From Streptomyces sp. 846.5 (GTDB lineage Bacteria; Actinomycetota; Actinomycetes; Streptomycetales; Streptomycetaceae): a stretch of 64,000 nucleotides of DNA. The position numbers were made by a program, and so were the translations under genes. The notes beneath the pieces are model-generated. The model was given only the letters and a program-made list of their open reading frames with translations. It was not told the DNA's origin and did no database searches. This document shows, in pieces, positions 34,218 through 43,067 of this stretch. The stretch spans positions 1,054,001-1,118,000 of the forward strand of contig NZ_SOBN01000002.1 in NCBI RefSeq assembly GCF_004365705.1. Direction: 5' to 3'. The number at the start of each line of letters is the position of its first letter. Within the stretch, counting starts at the first letter, position 1.

Positions 34218-35566
34218 GGCCGGTCCTCTTCCGTTGCTGGATTCGGTGATGACTGAGGTGCGGGCTTGCGGTCGAGCGGCAGGACGGCGTGGACCAGCCA
34301 GCCGCCGTCGCCGGTCGGGCCGATGACGGCGGTTCCGCCGGCGAGGGCGGCGCGCTCGTGGATGCCGACCAGCCCCTGCCCCTCCTGGTCGGCGTCCGCC
34401 AGCCCACTGCCCGGTCGCGCGGGGGCGCCGTCCGGGCGGCCGGTGTCCTGGACGCGCACGTCCACCTGCTGGTCGCCGACGCGCAGCACGACCTGGACGC
34501 CGGTCGCGGGCCCGGCGTGCTTGAGGCTGTTGGTCAGTGCTTCCTGGACGATGCGGTAGACGGTGAGCTGGACCCCGGGCGGCAGGGCGTCGAGGTCGCC
34601 GGCGGTGCGGTGCGAGATCCGCGGTCCGGCCGCCTGGATCCGCTCCAGCAGCGGGGCCAGGTCGGCGAGTCCGGGCTGCGGGGCCAGCTGGTCGGCGGCC
34701 AGCGGCTGATCGGCGCGCTCGCTCAGCGCGCTCAGGGTGCGGCGCAGTTCACTCAGCGCCTGCCGGGCCGTGCCGGCGATGACCGGCAGCACCTCGGCGC
34801 CTCGGGCGGGGTCGTTGGCGGCCGCGGCGCCCGCCCCGTCCGCGAGGCCGATGATGACGGCCAGGTTGTGGCCGATGATGTCGTGCATCTCGCGGGAGAC
34901 GCGGGAGCGTTCGGCGAGGGTCGCCAGCTGCACCCGCTGCTCGCGTTCCACCTCCAGCCGGTGCGCCCGGTCGGCCAGCGCGCCGAGCTGGGCCCGGCGC
35001 ACCCGCACCACCAGGGCCAGGGCCGCGGCGGCGACCGAGGTGGCGCAGAGGAAGAACAGGCTGTACAGCGGCTGCTGCTCGAAGGGCTTCACCCGGAACG
35101 CGGACACCGTCAGGCCCGCGAACAGGAACGGCGCGGGCCACAACAGTCGGTCCAGCCGTTCGTAGCGGGCCAGCGAGTAGATCGCGATCAGCAGGCCGGT
35201 GACGCTGCGCTGCGACTCGCCCCACCACGCCCACTGCACGACGGAGGCGGCCAGGACCACCGCCAGCACCGCCATCGGCGCACGCCGCCGCCAGACCACC
35301 GGCAGCGACTGGCCCAGCACGGTCAGCACCAGCGCGGCGGTCGGCGTCTCCACCGCCGTCTGGCCGCTCCCGGTATGGTGCGGGGCGACCAGGCCGGACG
35401 TGAGCAGCAGCAGGGCCAGCACCGCGTCCAGCAGCAGCGGCCGGCGCCGGACGCTCCGGCGCAGCCGACGGCCCCGGCGCACCGCCCGCCGGGCCAGCGG
35501 GCTGCCCCACATCTCCTCGAACTCGGGAGGGAACACCTCCCGCGACGGCGGGCTGCCAACGCTCAC
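34214..35566 (-). CDS. NarL-family sensor histidine kinase
   Basis: A 450-residue kinase. Residues 45-190 hold about five transmembrane helices with no large extracytoplasmic domain. HisKA_3 contains His228 (SRVSREMHDIIGHNLAVIIG) and the HATPase domain has YRIVQEALTNSLKHAG and the G-box GQGLVGIHERAAL. I chose GTG 35566, behind GGAGGAG at longer than ideal spacing; GTG 35536 region offers another start. It overlaps the response-regulator gene. Such intramembrane-sensing kinases often respond through the neighbouring ABC exporter. Confidence 0.92.
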   Translation of the reverse strand: MSVGSPPSREVFPPEFEEMWGSPLARRAVRRGRRLRRSVRRRPLLLDAVLALLLLTSGLVAPHHTGSGQTAVETPTAALVLTVLGQSLPVVWRRRAPMAVLAVVLAASVVQWAWWGESQRSVTGLLIAIYSLARYERLDRLLWPAPFLFAGLTVSAFRVKPFEQQPLYSLFFLCATSVAAAALALVVRVRRAQLGALADRAHRLEVEREQRVQLATLAERSRVSREMHDIIGHNLAVIIGLADGAGAAAANDPARGAEVLPVIAGTARQALSELRRTLSALSERADQPLAADQLAPQPGLADLAPLLERIQAAGPRISHRTAGDLDALPPGVQLTVYRIVQEALTNSLKHAGPATGVQVVLRVGDQQVDVRVQDTGRPDGAPARPGSGLADADQEGQGLVGIHERAALAGGTAVIGPTGDGGWLVHAVLPLDRKPAPQSSPNPATEEDRP

Positions 35567-35612
35567 GATCTCGACACCTGCTCCTCCGGGTTCCCGTCCT
35601 TCACCTGCGCAA

Positions 35613-35647
35613 GGGCCCCACGGCCACTCTAGGGCGGCCGTGGGACC
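35613..35647 (-). terminator. Hairpin between ABC exporter and kinase genes
   Basis: A 9-bp perfect stem (CCCACGGCC 35617-35625 with GGCCGTGGG 35636-35644, 10-nt loop) that can be lengthened with one bulge. It lies just after the permease stop on the minus strand and before the kinase start, so it may terminate or attenuate between the two gene pairs. Confidence 0.55.
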
Positions 35648-35667
35648 CCGGCGTGCTGCGCGAGCTC

Positions 35668-36519
35668 CTACGCGTCGGAGCGCTTCAGCCGCCAGGCGGC
35701 TCCGGCGAGCGCCAGGGCCACCCATCCGGCGAAGACCGCGAGGCCCGCGCCGGGGCTGAGCGTGTTGCTCGCCTGGTGCAGCGCGTAGATCGAGCCGCCC
35801 GCATTGCCGGGCAGGTAGGGGCTGATGTCGTTGCCCAGGCTGCTGGGCAGTAGCCCGGTCAGCACGTCCAGCAGCATCATCACGGCCACCAGCAGCCCGA
35901 TCCCGCCGGCCACCGAGCGCACCAGCGCGCCCAGGGCCACCCCCAGCACGCCGACCAGCGCCAGGAAGACGCCAGCCCCCAGCAGGCTGCGCACCACGCC
36001 GGACGAGGACAGGTTCAGCGCGATCGCCTGGCCGCTGAGGAAGTGCGCCCCGGCCAGGAAGGAGGCGAAGGCGCCGACGGTGCCGACGGCCAGGGCCACC
36101 ACACCGAAGACGGCGGCCTTGGACCAGAGCACCGGGAGCCGCTTGGGGACGGCGGCCAGGGTGGACCGGATCATGCCGGTCGAGTACTCGCCGCCGGCGA
36201 TCAGCACCCCGAGCACGCCGATGGCCAGCTGGGCGAAGCCGATCCCGCCCAGGGCGACGGCGACCGCGTCCTTGGCGTCCGCCCCGGGGCCGCGTCCGGT
36301 CCCGGACGGGGAGTAGTTGCTCGCCCCCAGCAGGCCGGCGGCGACCAGCAGGAACACGGCCACGCCCAGGGTGATCCAGGTCGAGCGCAGCGACCAGGTC
36401 TTGGCCCACTCGGCCCGCAGCACCCGCGGACCGGTGACCTTGTAGACCGGACGGGGCCGGGACGGACGGGACGTTTCCGGGCTGCCGGGGGTTGCGGGGT
36501 CTGCGGTCAGGGTGCTCAT
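35668..36519 (-). CDS. ABC-2-type exporter permease
   Basis: A 283-residue membrane protein with about six helices after a basic N-terminal region (RAEWAKTWSLRSTWITLGVA). The segment GGEYSTGMIRSTLAAVPKR is typical of actinomycete ABC-2 permeases. It pairs with the ATPase gene, which it overlaps by ATGA. Cargo is unknown; similar pairs export drugs, lipids or peptides. Confidence 0.9.
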   Translation of the reverse strand: MSTLTADPATPGSPETSRPSRPRPVYKVTGPRVLRAEWAKTWSLRSTWITLGVAVFLLVAAGLLGASNYSPSGTGRGPGADAKDAVAVALGGIGFAQLAIGVLGVLIAGGEYSTGMIRSTLAAVPKRLPVLWSKAAVFGVVALAVGTVGAFASFLAGAHFLSGQAIALNLSSSGVVRSLLGAGVFLALVGVLGVALGALVRSVAGGIGLLVAVMMLLDVLTGLLPSSLGNDISPYLPGNAGGSIYALHQASNTLSPGAGLAVFAGWVALALAGAAWRLKRSDA

Positions 36520-37451
36520 GCGGCGCTCCTCACGGGTGCGGGTGCGGTGGAGCCGTGGTACTCGACGGAGTCCTCGGTCATGGCCATGAACGCCTCCTCC
36601 AGGGAGACTGCCTGCTCGGTCAGCTCGTAGACCGGAAGCCCGTTCTCGAAGGCCGCCGCGCCGATCTGACGCGCGGTCAGGCCGGAGACGGAGAGCTCCT
36701 CGGAGCCCGGGGCGCCGGTGACCTCCACCCCGGGACCCGCCAGCAGGTCCCGCAGCCGGGACGCCTCCGAGGTGCGGACCTTGACGCTCTGTCCGCCCGC
36801 GTCCTGGATGAACTGCTCGACCGTGGTGTCGGCCAGCAGCTTGCCGCGTCCCACCACGACCAGGTTGGTCGCGGTCTGCGCCATCTCGCTCATCAGGTGC
36901 GAGGAGACGAAGACGGTTCGCCCCTCGGCCGCCAGCCCGGTCAGCAGCCGGCGGATCCACAGCACGCCCTCCGGGTCCAGGCCGTTGACCGGCTCGTCCA
37001 GCATCACCGTCTGCGGGTCGCCCAGCAGCGCCGCCGCGATGCCGAGCCGCTGGCCCATGCCGAGCGAGAAGGCCCCGGCCCGCTTGCGGGCGACCTGGGT
37101 CAGCCCGGTGAGCTCGATGACCTCCTCGACCCGGCGGCGCGGGATGCCGTGGGTGAGGGCGAGGGCGTTCAGGTGGTTGAAGGCGGAACGGCCCGGGTGG
37201 ATGGACTTGGCCTCCAGCAGCACGCCCACCTCCTGCAGCGGGGCGGTGTGCCGGTCGTAGCGGCGGCCGTTGACCTGGGCCGAGCCGCTGCTCGGCGCGT
37301 CCAGGCCGACGATCAGGCGCATGGTGGTGGACTTCCCCGCGCCGTTGGGGCCGAGGAAGCCGGTGACCACGCCGGGTCGCACGGTGAAGTCCAGGCCGTC
37401 GACGGCGGTCTTCTCGCCGTACCGCTTGACCAGCTGATGAATCTCGATCAT
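36516..37451 (-). CDS. ABC exporter ATPase
   Basis: A 311-residue ATP-binding subunit with Walker A GPNGAGKS, signature FSLGMGQRLGIAAALLGDP, Walker B TVMLDEPVNGLDPEG and switch His VSSHLMSEM. The C-terminal 90 residues are the DUF4162-like extension of drug-exporter ATPases. First gene of the minus-strand operon, with the palindrome at 37588-37605 about 140 bp upstream of its ATG. Confidence 0.94.
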   Translation of the reverse strand: MIEIHQLVKRYGEKTAVDGLDFTVRPGVVTGFLGPNGAGKSTTMRLIVGLDAPSSGSAQVNGRRYDRHTAPLQEVGVLLEAKSIHPGRSAFNHLNALALTHGIPRRRVEEVIELTGLTQVARKRAGAFSLGMGQRLGIAAALLGDPQTVMLDEPVNGLDPEGVLWIRRLLTGLAAEGRTVFVSSHLMSEMAQTATNLVVVGRGKLLADTTVEQFIQDAGGQSVKVRTSEASRLRDLLAGPGVEVTGAPGSEELSVSGLTARQIGAAAFENGLPVYELTEQAVSLEEAFMAMTEDSVEYHGSTAPAPVRSAA

Positions 37452-37587
37452 GGATGCGTCCTCGGGTTCCGGTGCGGAGGCCGTCTGTCGACGGTGCCGC
37501 CGACGGTCCTGCCGCCGGCCACATCCCCACCGTAGGTTCGCGCCGGGGCCCGACCCCCGGTACCGCGGGCGGAACCGGGGGCGATGG

Positions 37588-37605
37588 GCGGTACCCGGGT
37601 ACCGC
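37588..37605. promoter_or_regulatory. Perfect 18-bp palindrome upstream of the ABC exporter
   Basis: GCGGTACCCGGGTACCGC is a perfect palindrome in the divergent gap between the exporter ATPase (37451) and the SpoIIE phosphatase. A further inverted pair (CCCCCGGT ... ACCGGGGG, about 37554-37582) lies beside it. Candidate site for the response regulator at 33537. Confidence 0.6.
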
Positions 37606-37704
37606 GCCGCCTCAGCCGCAAGAAGGAGCCCCGACCGCCCCGTGTGAGAGGCATTGGCGGGGCGGGGTGGGCGAGTGCAGGATGGGAGGAGGCGTGAGGC
37701 AGCC

Positions 37705-40452
37705 GTGGCGCTCGCGCAGCGAAGGGACAGGGCGGTTGTGCTCCGACGGCCAGGAAACAGCGGGCGGGCGGGCCGCCATGCGGCGACGCGCGGGCGAAGA
37801 CACAAGCTGTCCGCGCGGATCCTCGTCGCCCTGCTGTCGATCCTGGCGGTGACCAGCGCGATCGGCTTCGGGCTGCTCGCCCTGGCGCAGCGCGCCCAGC
37901 TGGACCGCGACTACGAGCAGCGGGCCGCCTCGATCGCCCGGACGGCCGCCTCCGATCCGCCGATCCGCCGGGCCATGGCGGCCGGCGAGCCGCCGGGCCC
38001 CGGCAGCGTCGTGCAGACCGAGGCGCAGCGCATCGCCACCGCCTCCGGCGCCTCCTATGTGGTCGTGATCGACCTGAAGCAGGTCCGCCACTCCCACCCC
38101 AATACCGCCCTGATCGGCCAACCGGTCGAGGAACCCATCGCCGTGCTGGACGGCAAGGCGCACGTGGGCATCGACAGCGGCGCCACCGGCCGGTCGGCCA
38201 ACGGCAAGGTCCCGCTGTACGGGCCCGACAACCGCCTGGTCGGCGAGGTCTCGGCGGGCATCCCAGTGGCCGGGCCCGGCGGCGAGCTGCTGCGCGAGCT
38301 GCCGACCTTCGGCCTCTACGCGGGCGTCACCCTGGCGCTCGGCGCGGCCGCCTCGCTGCTGCTCGCCCGCCGCCTGAAGCGGAGCACCTTCGGCCTGGAG
38401 CTGGACGAGATCGCCGGGCTGCTCCAGGACCGCGACGCGATGCTGCACGGCATCCGCGAGGGCGTGGTCTGCTTCGACGCGCAGGGCAGGATCACCGTGG
38501 TCAACGGCGAGGCCAAGCGGCTGCTCGGCCTGGACGGGCAGGTCGACGGGCAGGTCGAGGGGCAGACCCTGGTCGAGCTGGGTGTGGAGCGCGCCGCGAC
38601 CGAGCTGCTGACCCCGGGACGGGTGGTCACCGACGAGGTGGTGACGGTCGGCGACCGCCTGCTGGCGGTGAACAACTGGCCGACCGACCGCGACGGCGGT
38701 CCTCCCGGCAGCGTGGCCACCATCCGTGACTCGACCGAGCTGCGGCTGCTCTCGGCCAAGGCCGAGGCGACCCGACGACGCCTCAAGATCCTCTACGACG
38801 CCACCGGAGCGGTCGGCAGCACCCTGAACGTCACCCGCACCGCCGAGGAACTGGCCCAGGTGTCCGTCCCGCACTTCGCCGACTTCGTCACCGTCGACCT
38901 GGTCGACAGCGTGCTGCGCGGCGAGGAGCCGCAGCCCGACGGGGCGGTGGTGATGTGCCGGGTCGCCGTCCACGGCATCAGCGAGGGCCGGGTCCCCTTC
39001 TTCCCGTGCGGCACGATCTTCGAGATGGTCCCCACCACGCCGCAGGCGTGGGCCTTCGGCCACGGGCAGCCGGTGCTCGAACCGGACCTCACCGCCACCA
39101 CGGAGTGGATGGCCCAGGACCCGGCGCGGGCCGAGGCTGCCCTCGACGCCGGGATCCACTCCCGGATCGCGGTCCCGCTGGGGGCTCGCGGGGTCCTGCT
39201 CGGCATGGTCACCTTCTACCGCTCGGAGGAGCCCGGACCCTTCGAGGACGAGGACCTCTCCCTGGCCGAGGAACTCGTGGCCCGGGCGGCCGTGTCCATC
39301 GACAACGCCCGCCGCTACACCCGCGAGCACGCCATGGCCGTGGCCCTGCAGCACAGTCTGCTGCCGCGCGGGCTGCCCGAGCAGAACGCCCTGGATCTCG
39401 CCTACCGCTACCTGCCGGCCCAGTCCGGGGTCGGCGGTGACTGGTTCGACGTCATCCCGCTGTCCGGCGCCCGGGTCGCGCTGACCGTCGGCGACGTCGT
39501 CGGTCACGGCCTGCACGCCGCGGCCACCATGGGACGGCTGCGGACCGCCGTGCACAACTTCAGCGCCCTGGACCTGCCCCCCGACGAACTGCTGTGGCAC
39601 CTGGACGACCTGGTCGCCCGGCTCGACCAGGAGTCGGCGGCCACCGGCGGCGCCACCGCGATCACCGGCGTCACCTGCCTGTACGCCATCTACGACCCGA
39701 CCACCCGGCTCTGCACCATGGCCAGCGCCGCCCATCCCCCGCCCGCGGTCGTGCACCCCGACGGACGGGTGGAGTTCGCGGACGTGCCCCCCGGACCGCC
39801 GCTGGGCCTGGTCTCCTCGCTCCCCTTCGAGATCCTGCAGCTCCAACTGGAGGAGGACAGTCAACTGGTGCTCTACACCGACGGGTTGATCGAGGACCGG
39901 CACCGCGACGTCGACGAGAGCATGGCGCTGCTGCGTGCCGCGCTGAGCGGTGATGCGCTGAACGGCGGCCGGCGGCCCCCGGAGGAGACCTGCGCGACCG
40001 TGCTCGACGCCCTGCTGCCGACCCACCCCACCGACGACGTCGCCCTGCTCGTCGCCCGCACCCACGCGCTGGCCGGGGACCGGATCGCCGAATGGGACGT
40101 GGAACCGAACCCCGAGGCCGTCGCGGGCATCCGTGCCCTGGTCGTCGCACAGCTGGAACGCTGGCACCTGGACGAGGAAGCGTTCGCCACCGAACTGATC
40201 CTCAGCGAGCTGGTCACCAACGCGATCCGCTACGGCGCCGCCCCCGTCCACGTACGGCTGCTCCGGGACCGCACCCTGATCTGCGAGGTCTCCGACGCCA
40301 GCAGCACCTCCCCCCACCTCCGCCACGCGGCCACCACCGACGAGGGCGGCCGCGGCCTCTTCCTCGTCGCCCAGCTCGCCGAACGCTGGGGCACCCGCTA
40401 CCTGCCCGCGGGCAAGGTCATCTGGGCCGAACAGACCATCCGGTCGGTGTAG
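37705..40452 (+). CDS. Membrane PP2C/SpoIIE phosphatase with CACHE, PAS, GAF and HATPase domains
   Basis: About 915 residues. A basic N-terminus leads to TM1 (ILVALLSILAVTSAIGFGLL, 39-61), a periplasmic single CACHE domain (about 62-200), TM2 (about 200-224), a PAS domain (GIREGVVCFDAQGRITVVNG), a GAF domain (about 370-545), a SpoIIE phosphatase domain (GVGGDWFDVIPLSGARVALT, VVGHGLHAAATMGRL, VLYTDGLIED) and an RsbW-like HATPase (LSELVTNAIRYG, DEGGRGLFLV). Such proteins dephosphorylate anti-anti-sigma factors and bind partner proteins of partner-switching systems. The N-terminus is uncertain: TTG 37654, GTG 37705 (GGGAGGAGG 12 bases upstream) and GTG 37738 all fit. Confidence 0.9.
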   Translation: MALAQRRDRAVVLRRPGNSGRAGRHAATRGRRHKLSARILVALLSILAVTSAIGFGLLALAQRAQLDRDYEQRAASIARTAASDPPIRRAMAAGEPPGPGSVVQTEAQRIATASGASYVVVIDLKQVRHSHPNTALIGQPVEEPIAVLDGKAHVGIDSGATGRSANGKVPLYGPDNRLVGEVSAGIPVAGPGGELLRELPTFGLYAGVTLALGAAASLLLARRLKRSTFGLELDEIAGLLQDRDAMLHGIREGVVCFDAQGRITVVNGEAKRLLGLDGQVDGQVEGQTLVELGVERAATELLTPGRVVTDEVVTVGDRLLAVNNWPTDRDGGPPGSVATIRDSTELRLLSAKAEATRRRLKILYDATGAVGSTLNVTRTAEELAQVSVPHFADFVTVDLVDSVLRGEEPQPDGAVVMCRVAVHGISEGRVPFFPCGTIFEMVPTTPQAWAFGHGQPVLEPDLTATTEWMAQDPARAEAALDAGIHSRIAVPLGARGVLLGMVTFYRSEEPGPFEDEDLSLAEELVARAAVSIDNARRYTREHAMAVALQHSLLPRGLPEQNALDLAYRYLPAQSGVGGDWFDVIPLSGARVALTVGDVVGHGLHAAATMGRLRTAVHNFSALDLPPDELLWHLDDLVARLDQESAATGGATAITGVTCLYAIYDPTTRLCTMASAAHPPPAVVHPDGRVEFADVPPGPPLGLVSSLPFEILQLQLEEDSQLVLYTDGLIEDRHRDVDESMALLRAALSGDALNGGRRPPEETCATVLDALLPTHPTDDVALLVARTHALAGDRIAEWDVEPNPEAVAGIRALVVAQLERWHLDEEAFATELILSELVTNAIRYGAAPVHVRLLRDRTLICEVSDASSTSPHLRHAATTDEGGRGLFLVAQLAERWGTRYLPAGKVIWAEQTIRSV

Positions 40453-40611
40453 CAGGCCCGGAGGGATTCCCGTACAGTGATCCGCCAGGCGCGCAGGGCG
40501 CCCCCGGGTCCGCGGGAAGGGCAGAGCCCACCTGGTTCACCCGAGCGTGTCATCGTGGGCTACCGTCCTTCGGCCGGCGTGGCGGACCACCGGTTCACCG
40601 GAGGAGACCCT

Positions 40612-41931
40612 GTGCCGTCCACGCCGCGAACCCTCTCCCTGCCCGAGCGTCCCAGTGCGCAGCAGCTCAAGAAGCGGGCGAAGGACCTGCAGCGGGCCGT
40701 GCGGTCCCAGTCCCCCACCGCTTTGGCGCTGGTGGCCCGGCACGTCCCCGACAGCGTTCAGGATCCGGCCCGATTCACCCTCGACGCCGCCCAGTTGGTG
40801 ATCGCCCGGCTCTACGGGTTCCCGAGCTGGCCGCGTCTGCGGGAGCATCTCGCCGCGCTCCCGGCAACGCTCGGCGGCCGGCCCCGGACCGGCAGTCGCA
40901 CGGTGGAGAACCTCTACCGGCTGCGGACCGGCTGGGCCGACGCGTCGGACGTACGCCGGTGCGCCGCGGCCGCGACCGGCGCGCATCCCGATCCGGCTCA
41001 GTGGCTGCCCCTGCTCACCGCGCGGTACAACGGCGTCAAAGTGATCGCGTTCGACTCGCCGGCCGGGGCGGTGTTCGCCGAACTCACTCCGAAACGGGTC
41101 ACCTTGTCCTCGCCCGGCGGCGCGGCCCCGGCGGGCGAAGGCGTGTCGGTGACCTTCCACAGCGCGTTCGGCACGATCGCGGGCGTTGTCGGGCTCGATG
41201 TCACCGGCCTGGCTGTGGAACCGGTCGCGGACCGTCGCCCGCTCGGCTGGGCGCTAGTCGCCGACGGGGTGTTCGTCGCACCCAACGCGTTCCTCGTCGG
41301 CCCGGGCGGGCTGGTCCTGCGGACCAACGGCAGTCCGCGAGGTGCGGTCGTGCCCGTCACGGCCCTGCCACCGCGCTCGGCCGCCGTCGTGGACCGGCCC
41401 GCACCGGCGGCCGAGGCCGACGCCGATCTGACGGCGGTCCTCACCGCGGCCGACGCGCCTCCGATCGTCGATCCGGAGCAGTGGCGTCCCGGCGTCCGCG
41501 CCGACCTGACACCGACCGAGCAGCTACGGCTCGGCCGCTACGGCAGGCTGCTGGTCTGGCACCGGACCGGGGAGCGTCAGGACGCCGAGGATCCCTTCGT
41601 GTTCGACTTCACTCCCCAGCCGGGCCCGGTCCGGGACTTCGCCGTGGTCGGCAGGGGCATCGCGTTCACCCGCATGTACTACGACTTCGCCGACGGCGCC
41701 AACAACACCATCGCCGTAGTGGGCCTGGTCGACGACGCCGACATCGCCTCCGTGGTCCTGCGCCGCGCCAACCTCCCCGACCTGCCGGCCCGAATCACCG
41801 GCGGAACCTTCCTCATCGCCGGACCCGACCTCACCCAGCTCCCCGAACGCGGCCCCGCCGCGGCCGTCCTGGTGGCCCGGGACCGTGCCGGGAACGTCTG
41901 CGAGGAGCTGCCCTACCTGGAGCAGGACTGA
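40612..41931 (+). CDS. Protein of unknown function with ankyrin-protein-like N-terminus
   Basis: A 439-residue soluble protein from GTG 40612, which follows GGAGGAG. The first 85 residues (LPERPSAQQLKKRAKDLQRA, then IARLYGFPSWPRLREHL) are the module that in actinomycetes usually precedes ankyrin repeats. Here no ankyrin repeat follows; instead there are about 340 residues without recognisable motifs, probably beta-rich (VAPNAFLVGPGGLVLRTNGS). No signal peptide or membrane segment. Neighbours give no operon context. Confidence 0.8.
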   Translation: MPSTPRTLSLPERPSAQQLKKRAKDLQRAVRSQSPTALALVARHVPDSVQDPARFTLDAAQLVIARLYGFPSWPRLREHLAALPATLGGRPRTGSRTVENLYRLRTGWADASDVRRCAAAATGAHPDPAQWLPLLTARYNGVKVIAFDSPAGAVFAELTPKRVTLSSPGGAAPAGEGVSVTFHSAFGTIAGVVGLDVTGLAVEPVADRRPLGWALVADGVFVAPNAFLVGPGGLVLRTNGSPRGAVVPVTALPPRSAAVVDRPAPAAEADADLTAVLTAADAPPIVDPEQWRPGVRADLTPTEQLRLGRYGRLLVWHRTGERQDAEDPFVFDFTPQPGPVRDFAVVGRGIAFTRMYYDFADGANNTIAVVGLVDDADIASVVLRRANLPDLPARITGGTFLIAGPDLTQLPERGPAAAVLVARDRAGNVCEELPYLEQD

Positions 41932-42023
41932 GTGCCGGGTGATCGACTCCGCAGGCGGCGTGGCAGAATCGGCTCCGTGGTGGTGTGCCGCGGAGCACGC
42001 TGCGGGCGATCGAGGAGAACTCT

Positions 42024-43043
42024 GTGCCGCTGACCTCGGAACCGTTGCGGAAGCTCGGGTTTCTGACCATCGGTCTGTTCGACGGGAACGACCCCGGTGC
42101 GGGACACGAGTCGACCCTGCAGATCATCCAGCTGGGCGAGCAGTTGGGCTTCGACAGCGCGTGGGTGCGCCATCGGCATCTGCAGTACGGCATCTCCTCG
42201 CCCGTCGCCGTGCTGGCGGCGGCCTCGCAGCGGACCAGCCGGATCGAACTCGGCACCGCGGTCATCCCGTTGGGGTGGGAGAACCCGCTGCGGCTGGCCG
42301 AGGATCTGGCGACGGTCGACATCCTGTCGGGGGGCCGCCTCAACCCCGGTCTCAGCGTCGGTCCGCCGATGCACTACGACCAGGTGCGCGGCGCGCTGTA
42401 CCCCGGCACCGCCGAGGTGGAGGACTTCAGCTACGACCGGATGCAGCGGCTGCTGGACTGCGTGCGCGGCGAGCCGGTCACCGACTTCAGCGGCGTCGAG
42501 GGCTTCGAGGTGTTCTCCGACCGCGTCCAGCCGCACTCCCCCGGCCTGGCCCGGCGCATGTGGTACGGCGGCGCGAGTACGCGCTCCGCGCAGTGGGCCG
42601 GCGAGCACGGGATGAACTTCCTGACCAGCAGCGTGGTCAAGGCCGAGGAGTCGGAGGACTTCGCCGCGATCCAGCTGTCGCACGTCCGGACGTTCCGCGC
42701 GCACCACCCGGACGGCGACCGCGCCCGGGTCTCCCAGGGGCTGGTGGTCATCCCCGTCGACTCCGCCTCGCCGGAGCAGCGGGCGAAGTACGAGGCGTTC
42801 GCCGCCAAGCGCAGCGCGCGGACCGCTGTGCCGCAGGGGCCGACGCGACTGCTGTTCGCGCCGGACCTGGTCGGCACTTCCGCGGAGATCGCCGAACGGC
42901 TCTACGCCCACGCCGCGTTCCGCGAGATCGACGAGGTCGCCTTCGCCCTGCCGTTCACCTTCGAGCACGAGGACTACGTCCAGATCCTCACCGACATCGC
43001 CACCCGCCTCGGGCCGGCCCTCGGCTGGCGCCCCGCTGTCTGA
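42024..43043 (+). CDS. LLM-class flavin-dependent oxidoreductase
   Basis: A 339-residue luciferase-like TIM-barrel protein. LGFLTIGLFDGNDPGAGHES, QLGFDSAWVRHRHLQYG, ELGTAVIPLGWENPLRLAED and DILSGGRLNPGLSVG are the family blocks. It would use reduced FMN or F420 to oxidise an unknown substrate. GTG 42024 is preceded by GAGGAG. It is 24 bp upstream of a PucR-type regulator and may be in one operon with it. Confidence 0.92.
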   Translation: MPLTSEPLRKLGFLTIGLFDGNDPGAGHESTLQIIQLGEQLGFDSAWVRHRHLQYGISSPVAVLAAASQRTSRIELGTAVIPLGWENPLRLAEDLATVDILSGGRLNPGLSVGPPMHYDQVRGALYPGTAEVEDFSYDRMQRLLDCVRGEPVTDFSGVEGFEVFSDRVQPHSPGLARRMWYGGASTRSAQWAGEHGMNFLTSSVVKAEESEDFAAIQLSHVRTFRAHHPDGDRARVSQGLVVIPVDSASPEQRAKYEAFAAKRSARTAVPQGPTRLLFAPDLVGTSAEIAERLYAHAAFREIDEVAFALPFTFEHEDYVQILTDIATRLGPALGWRPAV

Positions 43044-43067
43044 CCTGAGCTGCCTACACTCGGGGCT

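Noticed and set aside
37612..40326. 904-codon minus-strand open frame opposite the SpoIIE phosphatase
   Set aside because: No motifs and biased composition; the plus-strand product has TM, PAS, GAF, SpoIIE and HATPase motifs. Long antisense frames are normal at this GC.
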